Shown in pieces: positions 1-5,999 of a stretch of DNA of 8,498 nt. A model generated the notes under the pieces. The model saw only the letters and a list, made by a program, of their open reading frames with translations. It had not been told where the DNA came from and ran no database searches. This DNA comes from JBBAGE01 sp041655055 (GTDB lineage Bacteria; Pseudomonadota; Alphaproteobacteria; Rhodobacterales; Rhodobacteraceae): contig JBBAGE010000109.1 of the NCBI GenBank assembly GCA_041655055.1, forward strand, positions 1 to 8,498. Direction: 5' to 3'. Both the position numbers and the translations under genes were made by a program. Numbering within the stretch: position 1 is the stretch's first letter; every line of letters starts with the position of its first letter.

Positions 1-600
1 CAGCGGCTGTGCGCCATGATCGGCGGTTAGCACCAGATCGCCGGGGCGCAGATCCTCGACCAAACGCGGGCCATCGGGCGTGTCAATCAGCGTGCCGGGG
101 GTGAAACAGAGGAAGGGATCAGTGCGCGGCGCGATATAGCTGCCGGTGTATTCCTCCCTGTCCCATGTGCCAAGCGTGATCTGGCTCACGGTCGAATAAT
201 GCGTATATGCGGGGATTTCAGCGTCTTCGATCCGCACCATATAGGTGCCATCGGTAAACAACCAAACGATCACATCCATTTGGTGCGTTTGGCCATTAAT
301 GACGAGTGTTGAGTTCGAATAGGCCCCGACTTCATGCACGGTTTTGGCGTTGCCATTGATCACAACCCGGTCATTGCCGGCGGTGGAGCTATCGTCGCTA
401 TCATTATCGTTGATAATGCCGTCAGGATTTTTACCACCATCGCGCCAGATGATATCTGTGTAGTTTTCGGGGTTCACACTCAGGCCGTTGCCGGCTTGGT
501 TAACATAATTCTGGCTGTTTGGACGGCCCCATTCGTTCGTCGAAAACCCCGGCCAACGTCCCGTTCCCAGCCATGCCCAACTTGGTGTATCTTGCGCCAT
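1..600 (-). CDS. Hint-domain protein, N-terminal 200 residues (3' end off the window)
   Basis: This open frame starts at ATG 600 and runs without a stop to the left edge. AGGAG lies 8 nt upstream (613-609), which settles the start. Residues 164-200 read LCFTPGTLIDTPDG...LVEDLRPGDLVLTADHGAQPL, the opening of a Hint (Hedgehog/intein, Hint_2 type) domain, with Cys165 where the self-processing cysteine of the fold sits. Residues 1-160 are an extracellular-looking region rich in Trp, Asn, Gly and Asp, with an acidic DNDSDD stretch near residues 65-70 that could bind calcium. I recognise no named family in it. No signal peptide or membrane segment is visible, so any export would be by a C-terminal (type I) signal that lies outside the window; that is inference. 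Codons such as AAT, ATT, ACA and CAA are commoner here than in the neighbouring genes, which fits transfer or a fast-evolving surface protein. Function is unknown; the Hint call is firm, the rest is not. Confidence 0.85.
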   Translation of the reverse strand, partial: MAQDTPSWAWLGTGRWPGFSTNEWGRPNSQNYVNQAGNGLSVNPENYTDIIWRDGGKNPDGIINDNDSDDSSTAGNDRVVINGNAKTVHEVGAYSNSTLVINGQTHQMDVIVWLFTDGTYMVRIEDAEIPAYTHYSTVSQITLGTWDREEYTGSYIAPRTDPFLCFTPGTLIDTPDGPRLVEDLRPGDLVLTADHGAQPL

Positions 601-631
601 CACCCATACTCCTACCACTCATACAGCCGCC

Positions 632-659
632 ATTATCCGGCTTTCCCGATTTCTCGCAA
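632..659 (-). promoter_or_regulatory. Predicted sigma70-type promoter of the Hint-domain gene
   Basis: On the minus strand TTGCGA (659-654) and GATAAT (637-632) are separated by 16 nt. They match the -35 and -10 consensus at 4 and 5 of 6 positions. Transcription would start near 625, giving a leader of about 25 nt that contains the AGGAG ribosome binding site. The -35 box overlaps a small dyad, TCGCA-AG-TGCGA (654-665). This is prediction from consensus only. Confidence 0.4.
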
Positions 660-682
660 GTGCGAATCACTTATGTCGTTAA

Positions 683-705
683 CGGCGCCGCGCGGGGCGG
701 CGCCG
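683..705 (-). terminator. G+C-rich hairpin just after the sat-cysC stop
   Basis: CGGCGCCG at 683-690 and again at 698-705 can pair into an 8-bp stem with a 7-nt loop. It begins 6 nt after the stop codon of the sulfurylase/kinase gene. The following minus-strand bases (GTTAACGACATAAG) contain no proper U-run, so it may be a weak or Rho-assisted terminator or a 3'-end stabiliser. It lies between that stop and the predicted promoter of the Hint gene, where insulation would make sense. Confidence 0.4.
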
Positions 706-710
706 ATTGG

Positions 711-2420
711 TCAATGCGCCGCGATCAACCCCATGCTTTCAAGTTTCAGCAGGATCTGATGCGCGCAGGTATCGACCTCGACATGTTCAGTTTCCAGCCG
801 CAATTCGGGATTGGTGGGGATGTCATAAGGATCTGAAATCCCTGTAAATTCCTTGATCTTGCCTTCGCGCGCCAGCTTATAGAGCCCCTTGCGGTCGCGG
901 CGTTCGCATTCCTCAAGGCTGGTAGCGACATGGGTTTCGACAAAGGCGCCATATTGTTCCACCATTTCGCGCACGTCACGCCGCGTGGCGGCATAGGGCG
1001 CGATCGGGGCGCAGATGGCGATCCCGCCGTTCTTGGTGATTTCGGATGCGACATAACCGATACGCTTGATGTTGATATCGCGGTGTTCCTTGCTGAAACC
1101 CAGCTCGGACGACAGGTGCTTGCGCACCACATCGCCATCCAGAAGCGTCACCGGACGCCCGCCCATTTCCATCAGCTTGACCATCAGCGCATTGGCAATG
1201 GTGGATTTCCCCGAACCGGAATAGCCGGTCAGAAACACGGTAAACCCCTGTTGCGAGCGCGGCGGCGAAGTGCGGCGCAATTCCGCCACCACTTCGGGAA
1301 AGGAAAACCATTCAGGGATATCAATGCCTTCGCGCAGGCGGCGGCGCAGTTCGGTGCCGGAAATATCCAGAACCGTATCGCCTTCGGGCACTTCGTTCAC
1401 CGGATAATATTGTGCCTTTTCCTGCACATAAACCATATGTTTGAAATCGACCATGGTTACGCCGATTTCGTCCTCGTGCTTTTTGAACAGCTCTTGCGCG
1501 TCATAGGGGCCATAGAAATTGTCGCCGGCCGAATTCTTGCCCGGCCCGGCATGATCGCGCCCGACGATGAAATGGGTGACGCCGTGGTTGCGGCGGATCA
1601 GCCCGTGCCAGACCGCTTCGCGCGGGCCGGCCATGCGCATGGCCAGATTCAGCAGGCTCATCGTGGTGGTGGCGGCGGGGTATTTATCGAGCACCGCTTC
1701 ATAGCAGCGCACGCGGGTGAAGTGATCGACATCGCCGGGCTTGGTCATGCCCACGACAGGATGGATCAGCAGGTTGGCCTGCGCTTCCTTGGCGGCGCGG
1801 AACGTCAGTTCCTGATGGGCGCGGTGCAGCGGGTTGCGGGTTTGAAACGCCACGATCCGCCGCCAGCCGAGCTTGCGGAAATAGGCGCGCAATTCGTTGG
1901 GCGTGTCGCGCCGCGCGCGGAAATCGTAGTGCACGGGCTGTTGAAGACCGGTAACCGGCCCGCCGAGGTAAATCTTGCCCGCCTTGTTATGCAGGTAATT
2001 CACCGCCGGGTGGGCTTCGTCATTCGCGCCAAATACTTTTTCGGCTTCGCGCGCCTTGTTGGGTTCCCAGCGGTCGGTGATGGTCATGGTCGCAAGGATC
2101 ACGCCTTCCTGATCGCGCAGCGCAATATCCTGGCCGATTTCAAGGACTTCGGCGAAGGCTTCGCTGACATCCAGCGTGATCGGCATCGGCCAGAGCGCGC
2201 CATCGGCCAGCCGCATGTTTTCGACCACGCCGTCATAATCGGCCTCGGACAGAAACCCCTTGAGCGGGTTGAACCCGCCGTTCATCAGCAATTCCAGATC
2301 GCAGATCTGGCGCGGGGTCAGATCCCAGCTGACCAGATTGGCCGCTTCGTGTTTCAGCTTTTGTGCGGAATCGTAGGACACATAAAGCTCGGGGATCGGG
2401 GTAAGATTGGGCGACATCAT
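711..2420 (-). CDS. sat-cysC: Bifunctional sulfate adenylyltransferase / adenylylsulfate kinase
   Basis: The enzyme makes APS from ATP and sulfate, then phosphorylates it to PAPS, the cytoplasmic entry into assimilatory sulfate reduction and sulfation. With the start at ATG 2420 it has 569 residues. The ATP sulfurylase part (about 1-385) holds QTRNPLHRAHQ at 193-203, with the HxxH nucleotide-binding histidines, and GRDHAGPG at 287-294. The APS kinase part (about 390-569) has an intact P-loop GYSGSGKST at 399-407, DGD at 428-430 and GISDPYD at 527-533. The P-loop suggests a working kinase, unlike fungal sulfurylases whose similar C-terminal domain is regulatory. The frame also opens at GTG 2456 (12 more residues), but those residues do not look like the family, which begins near MSPNLTPIPELYVSY. 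Adjacent ATG codons at 2420 and 2417 are both possible. No strong ribosome binding site is visible; AAGG at 2436-2433 is 12 nt from 2420. The gene stands alone on its strand, flanked by two hairpins. Confidence 0.95.
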   Translation of the reverse strand: MMSPNLTPIPELYVSYDSAQKLKHEAANLVSWDLTPRQICDLELLMNGGFNPLKGFLSEADYDGVVENMRLADGALWPMPITLDVSEAFAEVLEIGQDIALRDQEGVILATMTITDRWEPNKAREAEKVFGANDEAHPAVNYLHNKAGKIYLGGPVTGLQQPVHYDFRARRDTPNELRAYFRKLGWRRIVAFQTRNPLHRAHQELTFRAAKEAQANLLIHPVVGMTKPGDVDHFTRVRCYEAVLDKYPAATTTMSLLNLAMRMAGPREAVWHGLIRRNHGVTHFIVGRDHAGPGKNSAGDNFYGPYDAQELFKKHEDEIGVTMVDFKHMVYVQEKAQYYPVNEVPEGDTVLDISGTELRRRLREGIDIPEWFSFPEVVAELRRTSPPRSQQGFTVFLTGYSGSGKSTIANALMVKLMEMGGRPVTLLDGDVVRKHLSSELGFSKEHRDINIKRIGYVASEITKNGGIAICAPIAPYAATRRDVREMVEQYGAFVETHVATSLEECERRDRKGLYKLAREGKIKEFTGISDPYDIPTNPELRLETEHVEVDTCAHQILLKLESMGLIAAH

Positions 2421-2497
2421 CTGGGGTTCTGGCCTTTTACTGGAAATGGTGGGCACGGCGCGCAGTAGCGCCCCTTGGGCAAATTATTCAAGCTATA

Positions 2498-2535
2498 GGC
2501 GGGATTTTGGACACAAATGAGGCCAAAACCCCGCC
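2498..2535 (-). terminator. Long hairpin between trxB and sat-cysC
   Basis: Arms 2498-2510 and 2523-2535 pair over 13 positions around a 12-nt loop. In the minus-strand RNA every position pairs, with one G-U. In a plus-strand RNA the same position would be an A-C mismatch, so the structure suits minus-strand transcripts. It starts 21 nt after the trxB stop and ends 77 nt before the sat start. No clear U-run follows (TATAGCTTGAATAATTTG), so it could be a trxB terminator, a 3' stabiliser, or part of a sat leader. Terminator is the simplest reading. Confidence 0.5.
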
Positions 2536-2556
2536 GATATTCAAAGTTATAGGTAA

Positions 2557-3501
2557 TTATTCCGCATTTTCGGCCAAAAAGCGTTCAGCGTCCAGCGCCG
2601 CCATGCAGCCCATTCCCGCCGATGTAACCGCCTGGCGGTAAATCGCATCGGTCAGATCGCCGGCGGCAAATACGCCGGGCACGGATGTTTCGGTGCTGCC
2701 GGGGCGCACTTTGACATAGCCGCCCGAATGCAGCTCAAGCTGATCTTGCACCAGCGCGGATGCGGGGGAATGGCCGATCGCCACAAAAAACCCATTGCAG
2801 GGCAATTCGGTGATCGCGCCGGTTTCGGTGTGGCGGACCCGCACGCCCTCGACGCTGGGGGGGGTGTCGGTGCCGAATACCTCGGCCACTTCGTGATTCC
2901 ACAAGATTTCGATCTTGGGGTGTTTGAACAGCCGGTCTTGCAGGATCTTTTCGGCGCGCAGGCTGTCGCGGCGGTGCACCAGCGTTACTTTCGATGCGAA
3001 ATTGGTCAAAAACAGGGCTTCTTCGACTGCGGTATTGCCGCCGCCGATCACCACCACTTCCTGGCCGCGGTAAAAGAATCCGTCGCAGGTCGCGCAGGCC
3101 GACACGCCAAAGCCGCGGAATTTTTCTTCGGACGGGAGGCCCAGCCATTTGGCCTGCGCCCCGGTCGCAAGGATCACGGCATCGGCGGTGAATGTGGTGC
3201 CGCTATCGGCCTGCGCGGTGAACGGGCGTTTCGACAGATCGAGCGCGGTGATATAATCGCTGACGATATTGGCCCCCATGGCGCGGGCATGGGCCTCCAT
3301 CCGCAGCATCAGATCGGGGCCTTGCACCGCGCTGTCGCCGGGCCAGTTTTCAACATCGGTGGTGGTGGTAAGCTGCCCGCCGGGCTCGATCCCCTGCACG
3401 AGCACCGGTTCAAGCATGGCCCGCGCGGCATAGATTGCCGCCGTATAGCCTGCCGGCCCCGATCCGATGATCAAAACGCGTGTGTGCCGTGTGTCGCCCA
3501 T
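2557..3501 (-). CDS. trxB: Thioredoxin-disulfide reductase
   Basis: This FAD-containing cytoplasmic enzyme passes electrons from NADPH to thioredoxin, which in turn serves ribonucleotide reductase, PAPS reductase and disulfide repair. The 314 residues match the usual bacterial length. FAD-binding GSGPAG is at 13-18, the redox-active CATC at 136-139, NADPH-binding GGGNTA at 153-158, HRR at 176-178, and the C-terminal FAD motif GVFAAGDLTD at 276-285. ATG 3501 is chosen because AGGGGA (3514-3509) sits 7 nt upstream; the frame stays open a further 24 codons but that extension is not family-like. It is transcribed divergently from the Lrp/AsnC-family gene. TATATC lies upstream as a possible -10 but I see no good -35. 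A run of eight C (coding strand, 2864-2857) encodes part of DTPPS; the frame is intact. Adjacency to the PAPS-forming enzyme is suggestive because PAPS reductase uses thioredoxin, but a hairpin separates the two genes. Confidence 0.97.
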   Translation of the reverse strand: MGDTRHTRVLIIGSGPAGYTAAIYAARAMLEPVLVQGIEPGGQLTTTTDVENWPGDSAVQGPDLMLRMEAHARAMGANIVSDYITALDLSKRPFTAQADSGTTFTADAVILATGAQAKWLGLPSEEKFRGFGVSACATCDGFFYRGQEVVVIGGGNTAVEEALFLTNFASKVTLVHRRDSLRAEKILQDRLFKHPKIEILWNHEVAEVFGTDTPPSVEGVRVRHTETGAITELPCNGFFVAIGHSPASALVQDQLELHSGGYVKVRPGSTETSVPGVFAAGDLTDAIYRQAVTSAGMGCMAALDAERFLAENAE

Positions 3502-3610
3502 GGTGATGTCCCCTGAATCATATGCTTGGCATCGGATATAACCACGCGATCCGGGGGACGAAAGGGCCCGCAAGGAAAACCGCCTGCGCCTGCGGCCTGG
3601 GGGAATGATC

Positions 3611-3639
3611 TTGCGCAGTTGTGAAACTTTGTTGCGCAG
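3611..3639. promoter_or_regulatory. Two TTGCGCAG direct repeats 21 bp apart, candidate regulator operator
   Basis: TTGCGCAG occurs at 3611-3618 and 3632-3639. The 21-bp period is two helical turns, so both copies face the same side of the DNA. The core TGCGCA is itself a palindrome, as expected of a dimer half-site. The pair lies 49 nt upstream of the Lrp/AsnC-family start, and this family commonly binds phased sites and regulates itself. Binding is inferred, not shown. Confidence 0.4.
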
Positions 3640-3660
3640 GGTATGGCATTTCGATATTCT
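3632..3660 (+). promoter_or_regulatory. Possible promoter of the Lrp/AsnC-family gene
   Basis: TTGCGC (3632-3637) and TATTCT (3655-3660) are 17 nt apart and would start transcription about 20 nt before the ATG. The match is modest (3 and 4 of 6). TTGTGA (3619-3624) with TATGGC (3642-3647), also 17 nt apart, is an alternative. Either one overlaps the downstream TTGCGCAG copy, which would suit autorepression. Confidence 0.25.
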
Positions 3661-3687
3661 TTGAAAAAATCAGCAAAGGAATGTTTT

Positions 3688-4188
3688 ATGGCCGGGACCA
3701 AGCTTGACCCGATCGACCGAAAGATATTGGCCGAATTGCAAGCCGATGGGCGGATGACCAATGTCGAACTGGCGAAACGGGTGGGGATCTCGGCGCCGCC
3801 CTGTCTGCGCCGCGTGCGCACGCTTGAGGAAGCGGGCTATATTCGCGGCTATCACGCCGATGTCGATATCCGCGCGCTGGATTTCGAGGTGCAGGTATTC
3901 GCCATGGTCGGGCTGCAAAGCCAGGCCGAAGCCGATCTTTCGCGGTTCGAGGCCAAATGTCGCGAATGGCCGCTGGTGCGCGAATGTCATATGCTTAACG
4001 GCGAGGTGGATTTCATTCTCAAATGTGTCGCCCCGGACCTGTCCACCTTTCAGAATTTCCTGACCGAAAAGCTGACGGCGGCGGATAACGTCGCCAGCGT
4101 GAAAACATCGCTGGTGATCCGCTGCGCCAAGGATGAGCCGGGCGTGCCGTTCGAAGTGCTCGAAGATCGGCTGGCGCATCTGGCCTGA
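3688..4188 (+). CDS. Lrp/AsnC-family transcriptional regulator
   Basis: The product is a 166-residue DNA-binding regulator of the feast/famine family, which usually senses amino acids and works as dimers to octamers or larger. Residues 5-64 form the winged helix-turn-helix (LDPIDRKILAELQADGR, then VELAKRVGISAPPCLRRVRTLEEAGYI). Residues about 68-143 form the RAM/AsnC ligand-binding domain, including the conserved GEVDFIL near 105-111. ATG 3688 is preceded by AAAGGA (3675-3680) with 7-nt spacing; an upstream in-frame ATG at 3643 has no such site and adds non-family residues. The gene is divergent from trxB, as lrp is in E. coli. Its stop codon abuts the stop of the convergent pgeF with no gap. 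The effector and targets cannot be read from the sequence, so I give no symbol. Confidence 0.95.
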   Translation: MAGTKLDPIDRKILAELQADGRMTNVELAKRVGISAPPCLRRVRTLEEAGYIRGYHADVDIRALDFEVQVFAMVGLQSQAEADLSRFEAKCREWPLVRECHMLNGEVDFILKCVAPDLSTFQNFLTEKLTAADNVASVKTSLVIRCAKDEPGVPFEVLEDRLAHLA

Positions 4189-4947
4189 TTACAGACGGAT
4201 CGCCGATATCAGCCGCCCGTAATCGGCTTCGCGTTTATGCACCGAGCGACGATAGGAATAGAATCGCGCCGGGTCGGCATAGGTGCAATGGCGTGTCCAT
4301 TCTGCATGGCCCACGCCCGCTTCGCGCAGCCGGTGCAGGCCAAAGGCGGGCAGATCGAATTGCATCCGGTCGCCCGTGCCGCCCGCGAAAAAGCGGGCGT
4401 AGCCGTCATCTTCGGTGATCAATTCGTCAAAGAATTCGGGGCCGACCTCATAGGCGCGTTGCGATATCGTGGGGCCGATGACGGCGGATATGTTTTCGCG
4501 CTTTGCGCCCAGGGCCTCCATCGCGTCCACCATCGCCTCTAATATCCCGGCCAATGTGCCGCGCCAGCCCGCATGGGCCGCGCCGATCACACCTGCATGG
4601 GCATCGGCCAACAAGACCGGCTGACAATCGGCGCTAAGCACCGCCAGCACCAGACCGCGCGTCGCCGTGACCAGCCCGTCGGCGGCAGGGGGCGGGCCGG
4701 CGAAAGGTGCGCTGACCGTGACCACATCGGCGGAATGCACCTGATTGACGCCGACCAGCGCGCCGGGTTCGACTCCCATCGCCTGGGCCACCCGCGCGCG
4801 GTTGATAGCCACGATATCCGATTGATCGGATGATCCATGCCCGCAATTCAACCCCTCGAACACGCCCGAAGATGCCCCGCCGCGCCGGGTGAAAAAGCCG
4901 TGGCGGATCGGGCCAAGGGCCGCAGATGTCAGCATTTCCAGTGTCAT
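4189..4947 (-). CDS. pgeF: PgeF/YfiH-family peptidoglycan editing factor (laccase-domain, purine nucleoside-active)
   Basis: The 252-residue product belongs to the COG1496 family (Cu-oxidase_4, 'laccase domain', 'polyphenol oxidase'). Family members act on purine nucleosides, and E. coli YfiH (PgeF) keeps wrong amino acids out of the peptidoglycan stem peptide. The metal-site residues are present: His71 in NQVHSADVV, Cys108 in ADCQP and His125 in GAAHAGWRG. The C-terminal RFYSYRR and an N-terminal HGFFTRRGG are also typical. Its ATG overlaps the stop of the upstream methyltransferase gene as ATGA (4947-4944), so it is probably the last cistron of the lgt operon and translated by coupling. I see no terminator after it, because the stop touches the convergent regulator gene. 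The family is certain; which activity matters in this organism is not. Confidence 0.93.
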   Translation of the reverse strand: MTLEMLTSAALGPIRHGFFTRRGGASSGVFEGLNCGHGSSDQSDIVAINRARVAQAMGVEPGALVGVNQVHSADVVTVSAPFAGPPPAADGLVTATRGLVLAVLSADCQPVLLADAHAGVIGAAHAGWRGTLAGILEAMVDAMEALGAKRENISAVIGPTISQRAYEVGPEFFDELITEDDGYARFFAGGTGDRMQFDLPAFGLHRLREAGVGHAEWTRHCTYADPARFYSYRRSVHKREADYGRLISAIRL

Positions 4948-5999
4948 AGATCGAATCCCGGTGGGCTTGGTTGGTCGGGCGGATAAAAGGCGACGGTCTT
5001 GAACAGGCTCCCCATTTCGTCGGGGTGGGTCAAGCGGTGATATGCGCGGATATGGGCATCGCGCGCGGTGCCGGTCATCTGCGCGCCAAGCCGCTCGGCC
5101 CGGGCGGCAATGCCAAGGTTTTGCAGCAAATCCCCTTGCGTCATCATGGCTGTGGCCTGTGCGCCCGCCGCGCGCGCGGCGGCGGCAAGCGGGCCAAAGG
5201 CCACATGCGCCGTCAGATCGGCGCTACCCGGCGCGGCGAAAACATCGTGATATTGATGGGCGCGCAGGGCCTGAAACGTGTCGCCGCGTGATTGCCAATC
5301 GCCATAATCCACGATCAGCGCCACGCCGCCTGCGCGGGCGATTTGCGCGGCGATGGATTGCGCGATCTGTTCGCCGGGGCGGCAGGTCTCGATGATCGTG
5401 CCTTGGGGCAGATCATGGGGCAGGGGTTCGGCGCTGGGGCGCAGCGCAAGGCCAAGCGCGCTATCACGAACCGCCACCACCCGTTCGGCCCAGCCGGTCG
5501 CAATCCGCTGAAACTGGCGGATCGGCAGCGCGTCGAAAAATTCGTTCGCCACCAGAAACAGCGGCTGATCGGGCAGCGCATCGACATGGTCCACCCAGCG
5601 CGCGGGATGATCGCCTAGCGTCTGGCGCTGCAGGTCGCGCAGCCGGGGCGATGCCTCGACCAGCACCACATCGGCTCTTGCGTGAAACCCCGCCACGCCG
5701 CGGGTTGCGCGCAAGATATCGGCCATCAACGTGCCGCGCCCCGGCCCAAGCTCGGCCAGCGTGAAACGCGCGGCCGCACCCTGATCGGCCCAGCTTTGCG
5801 CAAGGCAAAGCCCCAGCAATTCGCCAAACATCTGGCTGATTTCGGGCGCGGTGATGAAATCGCCGGCGGTGCCGAATGGCTCGCGCGTGGTGTAATAGCC
5901 ATGCACCGGGTGCAACAGACATTCGGCCATGTAATCGGCCAGCGTGATCGGGCCAGTTGCTGCGATCCGGGCAGCGATCAGATGCCCGAGCGCGCTCAT
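4944..5999 (-). CDS. Class I SAM-dependent methyltransferase, MidA/NDUFAF7 family
   Basis: This 351-residue protein of the COG1565 (DUF185) family is the bacterial relative of mitochondrial NDUFAF7/MidA, which methylates an arginine of the complex I subunit NDUFS2 during assembly. The family-specific block GDFITAPEISQMFGE is at 46-60, SAM-binding motif I ELGPGRGTL at 83-91, ANEFFDALP at 151-159, VDYG at 230-233 and DLTAHVAF at 261-268. It has no membrane segment and should be cytoplasmic. The start ATG overlaps the lgt stop (ATGA, 5999-5996) and its stop overlaps the pgeF start in the same way, so it is the middle cistron of three. A role in NADH dehydrogenase assembly is inferred from the mitochondrial relatives; no nuo genes are in the window. 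Confidence 0.93.
   Translation of the reverse strand: MSALGHLIAARIAATGPITLADYMAECLLHPVHGYYTTREPFGTAGDFITAPEISQMFGELLGLCLAQSWADQGAAARFTLAELGPGRGTLMADILRATRGVAGFHARADVVLVEASPRLRDLQRQTLGDHPARWVDHVDALPDQPLFLVANEFFDALPIRQFQRIATGWAERVVAVRDSALGLALRPSAEPLPHDLPQGTIIETCRPGEQIAQSIAAQIARAGGVALIVDYGDWQSRGDTFQALRAHQYHDVFAAPGSADLTAHVAFGPLAAAARAAGAQATAMMTQGDLLQNLGIAARAERLGAQMTGTARDAHIRAYHRLTHPDEMGSLFKTVAFYPPDQPSPPGFDL

Noticed and set aside
334..836. Two plus-strand open frames across the Hint gene start and the sat 3' end
   Set aside because: They cross a real promoter, a ribosome binding site and two real genes on the other strand, and they match nothing recognisable.
2421..2456. GTG 2456 as the start of sat-cysC
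   Set aside because: The 12 extra residues are not family-like and no ribosome binding site lies at a workable distance; ATG 2420/2417 fits the known N-terminus.
930..2468. A 512-codon open frame on the plus strand opposite sat-cysC
   Set aside because: It mirrors the codon pattern of a G+C-rich gene, has no recognisable domain or ribosome binding site, and the minus-strand frame carries all sulfurylase and kinase motifs.
2457..2472. Small inverted repeat GGCGC-GCAGTA-GCGCC upstream of sat
   Set aside because: Five base pairs with a six-base loop in G+C-rich DNA is expected by chance, and nothing around it supports a function.
2480..2556. A sigma70 promoter for sat-cysC near TATAGC (2497-2492)
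   Set aside because: A -10-like hexamer exists but no -35 match lies at 15-19 nt, so I did not call it.
2728..3516. A 262-codon plus-strand open frame opposite trxB
   Set aside because: It is an antisense shadow of an unmistakable trxB; its His/Gly-rich translation resembles no family.
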